Below the pieces are notes generated by a model that had not been told where the DNA came from, made no database searches, and saw nothing but the letters and a program-made list of their open reading frames with translations. Below are positions 7,972 to 17,600 of a DNA stretch of 64,000 nucleotides, in pieces. The position numbers were made by a program, and so were the translations under genes. The stretch covers positions 1 to 64,000 of the forward strand of contig NZ_RJUE01000004.1 of the NCBI RefSeq assembly GCF_024343735.1. The letters are read 5' to 3'. The DNA is from Lacihabitans sp. CCS-44 (lineage in GTDB: Bacteria > Bacteroidota > Bacteroidia > Cytophagales > Spirosomataceae). The first letter of the stretch is position 1. Each line of letters begins with the position of its first letter.

Positions 7972-9078
7972 ATGCAAGAAGACTTGGTGTATGAAATTGC
8001 CCTAAGTAAAACGGAAGGAATTGGCGGAGTGATGTTTAAGCAATTGCTTAACACCTTTGGAAGTGCCAAGGAAGTTTTCGAAATGCCACCAGCAAAACTC
8101 ATGAAAGTACCCAATATGGGTAAGTTTACGCTTTCTAAAATCAAAGAAAATCATGAAGCTTTTATAGAAGCCGAAAAGATAGTTGAGCACAGTGTAAAAA
8201 ATAATATAAGAATAGTAAGCTACAAACAAGACGAATATCCAAAAAAACTCAAGGGGATTTTCGAAGCCCCACCTATTTTGTTTTTTAAGGGAAAGGGCAA
8301 TTTGGATTTCCCGAAATCATTGGCCATTGTAGGTACAAGGGAGGCCTCGGATTATGGCAAAAAATCTACAGAAGAAATAGTAAGTTCTTTGAAAGAGCAT
8401 AATGTGCAGATAGTGAGCGGTTTGGCTTATGGAATAGATATTGCTGCACACAAAGCTGCCCTGAAAAATGGATTGTCAACTGTGGCTGTTTTGGCCAATA
8501 GTTTGGAGACTGTTTATCCGAGTGCTCATAAAAAAGTTGCACTTGAGATTGAAGAAACTGGATTGCTTATTTCAGAACAACCGTTTGGTACGCTCACAAA
8601 ACCTTCCTTTTTTGTAGCCAGAAACAGAATTATTGCTGCTTTGGCTGATGCTACAATAGTGGTAGAATCTGCCAGAAAGGGTGGCTCTATGGTTACAGCC
8701 GAATATGCAAATAATTATAATAAGGAGGTATTCGCGATACCCGGAGGTATTTTTCAAAAATATTCTGAGGGTCCAAATTATCTAGTTTCGAACAATAAAG
8801 CTCAGATATATACCAATATGCAAGATTTTGTAGAATGGATGAAATGGGATGCTGAAAATACTCAAACCAAGAAAACTGAAAAGGCGTTTGACCTTTCAAA
8901 ATATACTCAGGAGGAAAGTAAAGTGCTTAGCTTGTTAATTCAAAACGGCGAAATGCTGATTGATGATTTAAGTTGGCATTCACAGATTCACCTCAATAAA
9001 CTGGCTTCTATTTTATTAAATCTTGAATTTGCTGATTTGGTAAAACAAAGTCCAGGTAAAAAGTTTGCACTTCGATAA
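7972..9078 (+). CDS. dprA: DNA-processing protein DprA
   Basis: A 368-residue DprA/Smf protein, which loads RecA on incoming single-stranded DNA in natural transformation. The N-terminus (about 5-70) is a helix-hairpin-helix/SAM-like region (LSKTEGIGGVMFKQLL). The Rossmann-like core runs from about 110 to 300 with AIVGTREAS, VSGLAYGIDIAAHKAAL, and the SRNRIIAALA-type ssDNA-binding segment seen here as VARNRIIAALADATIVVESARKGG-type sequence. A C-terminal winged helix (about 305-368) completes the usual three-domain plan. It is the last gene of the LRR-merR-dprA group. Other competence genes are not in the window. Confidence 0.96.
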   Translation: MQEDLVYEIALSKTEGIGGVMFKQLLNTFGSAKEVFEMPPAKLMKVPNMGKFTLSKIKENHEAFIEAEKIVEHSVKNNIRIVSYKQDEYPKKLKGIFEAPPILFFKGKGNLDFPKSLAIVGTREASDYGKKSTEEIVSSLKEHNVQIVSGLAYGIDIAAHKAALKNGLSTVAVLANSLETVYPSAHKKVALEIEETGLLISEQPFGTLTKPSFFVARNRIIAALADATIVVESARKGGSMVTAEYANNYNKEVFAIPGGIFQKYSEGPNYLVSNNKAQIYTNMQDFVEWMKWDAENTQTKKTEKAFDLSKYTQEESKVLSLLIQNGEMLIDDLSWHSQIHLNKLASILLNLEFADLVKQSPGKKFALR

Positions 9079-9079
9079 C

Positions 9080-9649
9080 TTATTTTCTGGCTTTTAATAG
9101 TGTTCTAAAACCCCAAGCAAACAAACCCGTAAGCATGAGCAAAATATTATACATCGTAAATCCCCATTTTAGCAGGCTAAAGGATGATGCTAACTTTACC
9201 ATAAATAGGTTTTGGGCTGGAAAAGCAAACAATAAATACCCTATCGAAATATTTTCGAAAACATCAGCAAAGCCAATCAGAAAAGGAAATACATTGAACA
9301 ATTGAAAATAGTGATTCCTCGAAAAAGAGTTTCTGAAAAATAAACTGAGCAATAAACTGTAGGAAATACAATAGATGATAGGGTAGAGGATATCGATAAA
9401 TAGGACATAGACTTTATAGTATGTTATACCTATACCTCCAATCGAAGTCATCAGGTCATAAAACTGATTTGATGTATAACCAAACCTCAACTCCAAAAGT
9501 ACCTGATTTTGAAGTGGATTGATAAGCGTTTCCATTTTTGGAATTATAAAAACCGCAAAAATCACTTGTGAAAAAAAAGCCAGCAGAATCATCTTTAAAC
9601 TGGCTGAAGCATGTAAATAGGTTGAAAATCTTCTCAGATTTTTTAACAT
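9080..9649 (-). CDS. Integral membrane protein of unknown function
   Basis: A 189-residue protein with four or five predicted membrane segments: about 20-37, 72-100, 118-140 and 158-180. I recognise no family motif. The N-terminus is basic (LKNLRRFSTYLHASASLK) and the C-terminus ends in LLKARK, both likely cytoplasmic. It converges on dprA with one base between the stops, and it has no shared terminator that I can see. The gene in front of it, at 9711-10457, is on the same strand 61 bases upstream, so the two may be co-transcribed. Confidence 0.7.
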   Translation of the reverse strand: MLKNLRRFSTYLHASASLKMILLAFFSQVIFAVFIIPKMETLINPLQNQVLLELRFGYTSNQFYDLMTSIGGIGITYYKVYVLFIDILYPIIYCISYSLLLSLFFRNSFSRNHYFQLFNVFPFLIGFADVFENISIGYLLFAFPAQNLFMVKLASSFSLLKWGFTMYNILLMLTGLFAWGFRTLLKARK

Positions 9650-9710
9650 TCTAACTTTAGGGTATCTAAGAGCAATTTAGGGAAAAAGATATTTATTGGC
9701 AATCAATTTT

Positions 9711-10457
9711 CTAGAAATTCAAACCTAAAGAGAAGCCAAAGTTGGGCTGAACGCCCTCTTTAATTACAAAAGTAGTTAAGGCACTATTGTCGTTTGCTCC
9801 ATAATACCCGAATGAGTTAACATTTGGAGGGATAATGTCCTTTAACTCTTTTGATTTTTTTTGCGAAATAAATCTGATTCCGCCACCAATATAAGTATCA
9901 ATATAGAGATTCTGGAATATTGTAAACTGCAAACCAATGTTCATATTGGGCATGACACCAAGGTAGGCGACTCTGCCTGAGTTTTGGTAAAATTTGCTGG
10001 TGATGTTGTTGGGTTTCGTAGAATCTGTGAGGTAATAAAAGCTCCCTTTATCATAGTCGTTTACATTGTACTCTACTTTTAGGCCTGGGGAAAGGTATAC
10101 GCCGAATTTAGATTTGTCGTTGATAAAGCTGTATTTATCACCAGAGAAAAATCCAGGAACGTAAAACCTTCTTTCAATGCTAGCAGTGGCTCCTTGCCAC
10201 TTAGAGTTTTGTTTGTATGAAGAAACAGATCCGTAATTGTCGTAAATATCATCTTCTCTATTTATATACCTGATGCCTAAGCCAATTACTGTGCTTCTAG
10301 TTTTTGATTTATTAAATATCTCTTCTCCAAAATTCATAGAACCAGTTATGAGGCTGAAAGGCTGAAATTTGAAGATTTTCAAAGTTTTTTCTTGAGTTTG
10401 TTGAGCCCTTGCTGTTATAGTTGCTAATGTAAAAATTGCGAGTATTAAATTTTTCAT
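9711..10457 (-). CDS. Exported outer-membrane-type protein of unknown function
   Basis: A roughly 248-residue protein. The ATG at 10455-10457 is preferred to a start 27 bases upstream, because it gives a clean signal peptide (MKNLILAIFTLATITARA, cut before QQ). The mature part alternates polar and hydrophobic residues and has aromatic ends on several strands (SFYYLTDS, YIDTYIGGGIRFIS, FGFSLGLNF), and it ends in Phe, as outer-membrane beta-barrels do. I recognise no specific family. Divergent from uvrB, with about 180 bases between the two starts. Confidence 0.68.
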   Translation of the reverse strand: MKNLILAIFTLATITARAQQTQEKTLKIFKFQPFSLITGSMNFGEEIFNKSKTRSTVIGLGIRYINREDDIYDNYGSVSSYKQNSKWQGATASIERRFYVPGFFSGDKYSFINDKSKFGVYLSPGLKVEYNVNDYDKGSFYYLTDSTKPNNITSKFYQNSGRVAYLGVMPNMNIGLQFTIFQNLYIDTYIGGGIRFISQKKSKELKDIIPPNVNSFGYYGANDNSALTTFVIKEGVQPNFGFSLGLNF

Positions 10458-10590
10458 ATCGTTGTAGTTTTTAATAAAGACCAAATTTATTCTAAAAACG
10501 TTGGAATAGTTATGATGTTTCTCATTTTATTAGAAACTTAACTGTGGGTCAAAAAAAAACCAATTTTCTTAGCGTTTTGAGGCTAATTTT

Positions 10591-10618
10591 TTGTTTAAAC
10601 CATATTGAAGTATATTTG
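10591..10618 (+). promoter_or_regulatory. Bacteroidota-type promoter of uvrB
   Basis: TTG at 10591-10593 and TATATTTG at 10611-10618 (17-base spacing) match the -33 TTG and -7 TAnnTTTG elements known for this phylum. Transcription would begin near 10625, leaving a leader of about 12 bases before the uvrB ATG at 10637. Confidence 0.6.
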
Positions 10619-10636
10619 ATAATAATTTTCTGAACT

Positions 10637-12667
10637 ATGAGTTTTTCGCTGATATCTGATTTTAAACCCACTGGGGACCAGCCCCAAGCCATTGAACAAT
10701 TAGTCAAAGCCATTGAATCGGGCGAAAGATCAAACGTACTTTTGGGGGTAACTGGTAGCGGCAAGACTTTTACGATTGCCAACGTGATTCAGCAAATCGA
10801 CCGGCCGATTTTGATTTTGAGTCATAACAAAACCCTTGCGGCTCAGCTTTATGGTGAATTCAAGCAGTTTTTTCCAGAAAATGCCGTCGAGTATTTTATT
10901 TCTTACTACGATTATTACCAGCCTGAGGCATTTATAGCTTCCACAAATACCTATATAGAAAAAGACCTGATGATCAATCAGGAAATTGACAGGCTACGAT
11001 TGTCAACGGTTTCTTCATTGATGTCGGGTAGGAGAGATATTGTGGTTATAGCCTCTGTATCATGTATTTATGGTGCTGGAAATCCCAACGAGTTCAAGCA
11101 AAGTATTATAAAAGTCGCTGTTGGTGATGTAATTAGTCGCAACAAGTTTTTGTATAAATTGGTAGAAATTCTCTATTCAAGAACCGAAGTAGAGTTCAAT
11201 AGAGGCACATTTAGGGTAAAGGGTGACACAGTGGATGTGTACCCTGGTTATGCCGATTTTGCCTTTAGGATTATATTTTTTGGGGATGACATCGAGGAAA
11301 TTCAGATGATAGATGCTAACTCGGGAAAGAAAATAAGGTCTGAGCCCAAAATTGTTATTCCTCCGGCAAATTTATTTGTGACAGGAAAAGAAGTCATGCA
11401 AGAATCCATAAAGCTCATTCAGGACGATATGGTGGCTCAAATCAAGTATTTTGAGAGCGAGGGCAGAGTTTTGGAAGCTCAAAGAATACAAGAACGGACG
11501 GAGTTTGATTTGGAAATGATGCGGGAATTGGGCTATTGCAGCGGTATAGAAAATTACTCGAGGTATTTCGACAAACGTAAAGCTGGTGAAAGACCCTTTT
11601 GTCTTTTGGATTATTTCCCTGAGGATTTTCTTTTGGTGGTGGACGAAAGCCACGTAAGTATGCCGCAAATCAGAGCTATGTATGGTGGAGATAGGTCAAG
11701 AAAAACGGCTTTGGTGGAATATGGTTTCAGACTGCCTTCGGCTATGGATAACCGCCCACTGACTTTTCAGGAATTCGAAAGCCTTACACCTCAAACTATT
11801 TTTGTAAGTGCCACACCTTCAGACTATGAGCTGAATATGGCTGGTGGGGTAGTGGTAGAGCAAATCATTCGACCCACAGGACTTTTAGATCCTGAGATTG
11901 ATGTTAGGCCAAGTTTGAACCAAATAGACGACCTTTTGGATGAGATAAACGGCAGAATAAAAAAAGACGAGCGTGTGTTGGTGACAACCCTGACCAAACG
12001 CATGGCAGAAGAATTGAGCAAATATTTAGAAAGAGTTGGTATAAAAGGACGCTACATTCACTCCGAAATCAAGACCATGGAACGGGTGGAGATTTTGCGA
12101 GAATTGCGTCTCGGCGTTATCGATGTTTTGGTGGGTGTAAACCTTTTGAGAGAAGGTTTAGATTTGCCCGAGGTGTCTTTGGTAGCCATTATGGATGCAG
12201 ATAAAGAAGGTTTTTTGAGAGATATTCGTTCATTGATTCAAACTATTGGTAGGGCCGCAAGGAACTCCAACGGCAAAGTGATTATGTACGCCGATCGTAT
12301 GACTGGTTCTATGCAAAAGGCTATAGATGAAACCAATAGGCGTAGAATTATACAAATAGAATACAATGAAGCCAACGGAATCACGCCAACAACCATTCTG
12401 AAAAGCAAGGAGGCCATTATGGAGCAAACTTCTATTGCTGATTTCAAGCCTTCCACCAAAGGCTATTATGTGGAGCCTGAAAGAATTAATTTGGCGGCAG
12501 ATCCAATTATGGCTTACATGGGCAAACCCCAGTTGGAAATTCTTCTCAAAGAAGCGAAAACCAAAATGGAAAAAGCAGCCTCAGAGCTTGATTTCCTTCA
12601 AGCAGCCAGATTCAGAGATGAGATGAACCAGTTGAAAGATAGGTTAGGGGAGTTGGAGAAGGTATAA
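10637..12667 (+). CDS. uvrB: Excinuclease ABC subunit B
   Basis: A 676-residue UvrB, the helicase-like damage-verification subunit of nucleotide excision repair that receives damage from UvrA and recruits UvrC. The Walker A motif is GVTGSGKT at 37-44. The beta-hairpin region YYDYYQPEAFIASTNTYIEK follows, then DESHVSMPQIRAMY, the helicase motifs FVSATPSDYE and VGVNLLREGLDLPEVSLV, and QTIGRAARN. A UVR motif for UvrC contact closes the protein (about 635-670, QAARFRDEMNQLKDRL). Length and domain order are normal. It is monocistronic, with a hairpin shared with the convergent hydrolase gene. Confidence 0.98.
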   Translation: MSFSLISDFKPTGDQPQAIEQLVKAIESGERSNVLLGVTGSGKTFTIANVIQQIDRPILILSHNKTLAAQLYGEFKQFFPENAVEYFISYYDYYQPEAFIASTNTYIEKDLMINQEIDRLRLSTVSSLMSGRRDIVVIASVSCIYGAGNPNEFKQSIIKVAVGDVISRNKFLYKLVEILYSRTEVEFNRGTFRVKGDTVDVYPGYADFAFRIIFFGDDIEEIQMIDANSGKKIRSEPKIVIPPANLFVTGKEVMQESIKLIQDDMVAQIKYFESEGRVLEAQRIQERTEFDLEMMRELGYCSGIENYSRYFDKRKAGERPFCLLDYFPEDFLLVVDESHVSMPQIRAMYGGDRSRKTALVEYGFRLPSAMDNRPLTFQEFESLTPQTIFVSATPSDYELNMAGGVVVEQIIRPTGLLDPEIDVRPSLNQIDDLLDEINGRIKKDERVLVTTLTKRMAEELSKYLERVGIKGRYIHSEIKTMERVEILRELRLGVIDVLVGVNLLREGLDLPEVSLVAIMDADKEGFLRDIRSLIQTIGRAARNSNGKVIMYADRMTGSMQKAIDETNRRRIIQIEYNEANGITPTTILKSKEAIMEQTSIADFKPSTKGYYVEPERINLAADPIMAYMGKPQLEILLKEAKTKMEKAASELDFLQAARFRDEMNQLKDRLGELEKV

Positions 12668-12671
12668 AAAA

Positions 12672-12699
12672 ACACGGATTCCCGAAAAGAAATCCGTGT
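12672..12699. terminator. Terminator between uvrB and the convergent hydrolase gene
   Basis: ACACGGATT (12672-12680) pairs with AATCCGTGT (12691-12699) around a 10-base loop. On the minus strand the stem is followed by a run of seven T, the classic form, serving the gene at 12753-14045. On the plus strand it can only act weakly for uvrB. Confidence 0.75.
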
Positions 12700-12752
12700 A
12701 AATCAACGTTTTCGAAGGAATCAGTGTCATCAGCGTGCCATAAAAATGGAAC

Positions 12753-14045
12753 TCATTTACCTTCAGGCATAGCATGCAAAAGTTCCAAGCCAACTGACGA
12801 ACGAGGTTTAAAACCTTCCCAAGTTTTTGTGTTAGAATCCTGAGGTAAATTCAAATATTTACCGAAATCTTTTTGCTTCAAATGAATGCCCAAAAACGCT
12901 GTAACGAAGTGTTGATTGATGTTGTTGATGCGTTTTTCGTTCCAAGAAGGCTCCGCATATCTGTAATATTCATCTATGTGTAAACCCGGTTTAAGTGACT
13001 CCGCTGGCGGTGGATTTGGAGCAACATTGTGACGGGCATTCATGTAGGTAAGCATATATCTGTCAGTATTTACAGCACCATTATAAATGGCTTTAATGCC
13101 TTTTTCATATCCAGAAATATCGTCCTGACTTCCAGCAAAAAAGAAAGTTGGGATTTTTAGTCCTTTTAAACTTTCAGCATCCCAAACACCACGTTCCATT
13201 CCCCAAGGAGCAAATGCAACCACTGCTTTTATTCTAGAATCTAGACTTGCTTTGTATTCTTCATTTGAGCCCAATCTTGTCACTAAGGCTGTACTTCCGC
13301 CCGTCAAAGCACCGAATAGTTTTAGAGAATTGTCGCTGTATCCTGCCCCTGCAGCATTCAAAACGCCGTATCCACCCATAGAATAGCCTATTAAAGCTGT
13401 ATTGTCTGCATCAAGTATTCCTGATAGGAAATCTTTCTTTTTGCCAAATTCTGCCATTTGGTTTAATACAAAAAGTACATCTTTTGAGCGATTCAATAAG
13501 GTACTCGGAAAACCTGCAGCATCTCTAAAAGTAGATTCAGCATGATCAATTGCCGCAACTATATAGCCTTTTGAGGCCAAGTTTTCGGTTAAATAAGTCA
13601 AAAGTAACCTTGAACCCAAATACCCATGAGAGACAATTACTAACGGAAATTTTCCATCTGAAATTACAGGTTTGGCATCTCTCAAAGCTCTTCCTTGAAA
13701 GGTAAACGGAATCAAGGGCCTCTTTGGATCGTTCGAAGAACCCATTACCTCGTCATAAAAGACTAATTCTTTTTCTTCAGAGCCTAAATTTGCAGGATAC
13801 CAAACCTCTACTTTCAATTTTCTATCGTAAAATGCCGATTCTGTTCCTTTGGATTTAAGGATGTCCAATTGATTTGTATTTGTGAACTCGATTGTTTTTA
13901 CTCCAACTTTATAATCACCGCGAGCAGATAAAAGAGGTGAATCGGGTAAGGCATCGCCATAGATAAATTCGGTATTTTGCGAAAAAGAGGAAAAGGCAAT
14001 GAACAGTGCAACTGCCAAATTAAGCAAAGCGTATTGTTTTTTCAT
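12753..14045 (-). CDS. Exported alpha/beta hydrolase (dienelactone/PAF-acetylhydrolase type)
   Basis: A 430-residue exported hydrolase. The signal peptide is MKKQYALLNLAVALFIAFSSFS, cut before Q. The nucleophile elbow is GYSMGG with Ser near 221. SHGYLGSRLL near 140 is the oxyanion-type HG segment, and DAESTF-like sequence and a late His in NARHNVAP are candidates for the rest of the catalytic triad. The arrangement matches large dienelactone hydrolase or platelet-activating-factor acetylhydrolase-like esterases. Substrate is unknown. The gene is alone, between two terminators, so it is probably a single transcription unit. Confidence 0.82.
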   Translation of the reverse strand: MKKQYALLNLAVALFIAFSSFSQNTEFIYGDALPDSPLLSARGDYKVGVKTIEFTNTNQLDILKSKGTESAFYDRKLKVEVWYPANLGSEEKELVFYDEVMGSSNDPKRPLIPFTFQGRALRDAKPVISDGKFPLVIVSHGYLGSRLLLTYLTENLASKGYIVAAIDHAESTFRDAAGFPSTLLNRSKDVLFVLNQMAEFGKKKDFLSGILDADNTALIGYSMGGYGVLNAAGAGYSDNSLKLFGALTGGSTALVTRLGSNEEYKASLDSRIKAVVAFAPWGMERGVWDAESLKGLKIPTFFFAGSQDDISGYEKGIKAIYNGAVNTDRYMLTYMNARHNVAPNPPPAESLKPGLHIDEYYRYAEPSWNEKRINNINQHFVTAFLGIHLKQKDFGKYLNLPQDSNTKTWEGFKPRSSVGLELLHAMPEGK

Positions 14046-14121
14046 TTAAGGTTTTTTATGGAAGGTTTGAATCTTTAACAAATCTACACAAGTATTGTTT
14101 ATTTTAGGGCTAAAGCAAAAA

Positions 14122-14155
14122 AATAACCCACTCAGTGTTCACTGAATGGGTTATT
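14122..14155 (-). terminator. Terminator of the lpx/adhesin operon
   Basis: AATAACCCA-C-TCAGTG and CACTGA-A-TGGGTTATT form a 15-bp stem with one internal mismatch and a 2-base loop. On the minus strand it is followed by a run of T. It lies 17 bases after the DUF4920 stop and ends the long minus-strand gene run that starts near 23231. Confidence 0.85.
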
Positions 14156-14171
14156 TGAATTCTTAATTAAC

Positions 14172-14624
14172 TTAATTTTTTGGTACCAAAACACCATCAG
14201 CAATAAAAGTCAACTCGGTTTTAGGTGATGTGATTTTCGCAATTTCTTCTTTCGACTTGCCTGCATCTTCTGCATAGTGTTGAAGTTCGGCCACACTGGT
14301 GGTTTTTACGGAAGGAATTCCCTCAAATATTACTTTTTTGCCTGCAATGTCTTTGGGTACAAAAAAACCATAATCCTTAAAAGTAACTCTCATAGTTTGA
14401 CCATCGGCCGTTTTAATTTTCATCCAACAGCCGGCAGCTTGGCATACTGACTCTACTTCTCCCTCAATTTTTACGGCTTTTGCATCAAACTCGGTTTTAC
14501 CTTTCAATGCCGTTGCTTCTGATGAGCCGCTCGGTTTAATTTTCTTTCCAAAAGCATCGTATTTTTGTCCAAAAGCGATGCTCGTTAAACTCAAGAATAG
14601 AATTGTGATTAATAAGTTTTTCAT
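14172..14624 (-). CDS. DUF4920-type exported protein
   Basis: A 150-residue exported protein with the signal peptide MKNLLITILFLSLTSIAFG. The core matches the DUF4920 family: KGKTEFDAKAVKIEGEVESVC, then CQAAGCWMKI with two Cys, a segment on making the protein act on a FKDYGFFVPKD motif, and AVELQHYAEDAGKSKEEI-like sequence before a short C-terminus. The fold is thought to be a small OB-like beta-barrel. The paired Cys residues (VCQAAGCW) may bind metal or form a disulphide; this is inference. It is the last gene of the run, 10 bases after the big T9SS client. Confidence 0.85.
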   Translation of the reverse strand: MKNLLITILFLSLTSIAFGQKYDAFGKKIKPSGSSEATALKGKTEFDAKAVKIEGEVESVCQAAGCWMKIKTADGQTMRVTFKDYGFFVPKDIAGKKVIFEGIPSVKTTSVAELQHYAEDAGKSKEEIAKITSPKTELTFIADGVLVPKN

Positions 14625-14634
14625 TTTTTGTTGA

Positions 14635-17600
14635 TTAATTTAGAACCTCGAGCCATCCTTTACAGACTTGGCCGTTGGGTATTGTTATTAAATAATAATA
14701 CGTTCCAGCATTGGTTTTATTTCCCCAGTCGTTTTGATAGTTGAAATCTTCGAATATTTTTTTTCCCCAAGTGTTAAAAATCTGTAAAGCACTTGGGGGA
14801 TATCCAACTACAAAAGTATCATTTTTTTTGTCATTGTTGGGTGTAATTACGTTCGGAATTATTCCGTCATAAGTTTTTAGATCAAGGTTTCTGGTTGTTT
14901 CAAAAGCACAGCCCGCATTGCTTAAACCTTTTAAAGTCAGGGTAGTATTCAGGTTTGTTCTTACTGAAAAATTAGAAATGTCTGATGTTTCAGGACTTTC
15001 GCCAACTTTCCAAATATAACTCGTAGCACCTGTGCTTTTATTATTGAAAACTATCTCAGAAGGCTTATAGCAAGCAAATTTATATTCAAAGTCAAAATCG
15101 AGTTTTACACTTTCATCCACTGTAACTGTTACCGTTTTTTGCGGATTGCAGCCGTCAGAATAGAATGCTTTTACAGTATAAGTGCTTGTTTTGTTGGGTT
15201 TTATGCTAATGCTGGCCTTGGTTGAGTCAGAAATCCCTTCGCCAGACCATACAAATCTTTCTGCCAATCCTGAGGCATTTAGACCAATGGCATTTCCTTT
15301 GCAAACAGTAGCATTATTTGTAGCTCCGAAGTCTGTTTTGGTATTTTCGACACTTACTTTTATCTCTTTTTTGATGCTGCACTCTTGGTTTGAGATTTCA
15401 ACAGTGAAAATTTGGGTGTTTTGAACTTTAGTAGTTACACTATCCTTTGTGGAGTTTGGGAAAAATTGACTTGGAGACCATTTGTATGTTTTTCCGCCAG
15501 AGGCATTCATAAAAACCTGTGCACCAGGACAAATAGTGGTGTCGTTAGAAACGTGATGATTAAAAGACTTTACTTTTAAGGTTCTGAAAGTAGAATCTAC
15601 AGCTTTGCAGGTTACTTTATTATAGGCCACTAGTTTTATTTTATATTGACCAGAATCCGTGAAAGTGTAGTTGATATTTTCTCCTGTTGATATTTTTGAA
15701 TTATTGACATACCATTCAAAGGTTTCTCCGCCAATTGAATTATTGTCGAAGTCTATTTTCGTTGGTGCACATATTTCTCCTGGATTCAACATGGAGCCAT
15801 CTTTTAAGTCAAATTTTGCGTTCAGAGCATCCAAATTAAACTTAAATGCCGCCATGTTGCAATTGCCATTTCTATGGTTAGGCTCGGCCGCATTTTTCAA
15901 TGGAAATTCTACAAAACCAAATGCCTTGCACACGCATGCCGAGTGATAGATTGTACCATTTTTGTCAAAACGACAGGTTCCGCCATCTAAATGGTCACCA
16001 CGCTCTTCGTCTGCATTGGTTGGAGGAGTGGACCCAAAATAAGTGGCATAAAGCAGTGATTTAAAGCCTTTTTCAAAAATGGCAAAATAGTAATTACTTC
16101 CTGAGGTCGTTTTTTTGAAGGCATTTTCTGTGATAGGAAGCCCTTTGGTGGTACTGTTTTTATTATAGCCGTTCTCAGAGTTTACTCGACCGCCCCAACC
16201 AGATACATATATATTACCGCAATCATTAACCATGAACGCCGTTGGTACTAGGTCGACAGTTCCGAAGGAACGTCCAGTGCCGAATATGGATGAAAATCTA
16301 GAAGCTGTTAAATTGTTTGACAATACTTGCACAAACTGCCCACTCTTTGCATTCTGATAAACCCCACTGGTCACTGGATATTCGCCTAGAGTTGAGCCTA
16401 AAGTATAAACATTCCCATCTAAATCTAGGTCAATGAGCTGTGCTAGGTCACCTTTAGACGTGCCGATGAAAGTCGATGCCGTCAGTCTTTGATTCTCTAT
16501 CTTTATAATAAAGCCCTCTGAGTCACCACCAAAGGATTTTCTAAAACCTTGACCCACCATAGGGAAATCTTTACTGAGCGTTACGCCGCATACATATATG
16601 TTGCTCGCTTTGTCTACCCTAATTCCGTAAGCTGCATCATAGTTGTTTCCACCAATAAAGGTGCTGTATAGTAGATAGTTACAGTATTTGTTGAGTTTGA
16701 AAACTACTGCGTCGTAAGCAGACTTTTTTGTTTGTGTTGGGTTATGAACCGGAAAATTTGCCGAAGTACTCACACTGGCTACGTAGATATTGTCGGCGTT
16801 GTCTACATACACTTCACCCCTGAATTCATCGCCATAATTTTGGATTTCTAATGCCCTAAAGTCATGAATACCGTCGTTTTCGGTTCCGCCAACGAAAGTC
16901 GAACCCAATAGTCTATCCCCATTCTCAGAAAGTACAGTTACGAAAATATCTGTTCCTGAAAAAAAAGCAATGTTGGAGGTGATGGGCGGGCCGTTAAGCA
17001 AAGTGCCACCGTTGAAGGTGCGGTCAAACGAAGCATCTGTCATTGGGAATGTTGTGGATGAGGTTGTTCCGAAAAGCACCAGCTCGTCTTTTGAATTAAC
17101 TATCAAGCTATGAGGAACTTCAGATTCGTTTCCACCTAAAAAGGTAGAGTAAAGAATATCCTTGCCATCCTCTGAGTATTTCACAATCACGATATCTGTT
17201 CTGTAGCCCACATCGTTTTGAGTGGTGGTTCCTCCCGATTTTGGTTGATAGGCACTCAAGGAAACTGGGAAATTTACGCCGAAAACAGTACCAGCGGCAT
17301 AAGTATTTCCTTTAGAATCATAAGTGGCCGTATGAGACCAATTGTCTGACAATGAACCTGAGTAGGTACTAAAAACCAGTTCGGGGTCTATAATAAGTTC
17401 TTGATTATGGTTGTATTCCGCCAGTTGAAAGGAAATATAATCATCGGTTATTTTAAAACTCGACTTTACAGGTTTTTTCCGGTTATTAGTACTTTGGTAA
17501 GTGAAAGGCTGGAATTCTTTGATAATACCAAAGTTGGTTTTGAGAATCAATTCATTTTTTTGAATCAGTGTTTCATTGGCACCAAGGTATTTGAATTTGA

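Noticed and set aside
9711-10484. Start at 10484 for the outer-membrane-type protein
   Set aside because: The ATG at 10457 gives a proper signal peptide; the extra nine residues do not.
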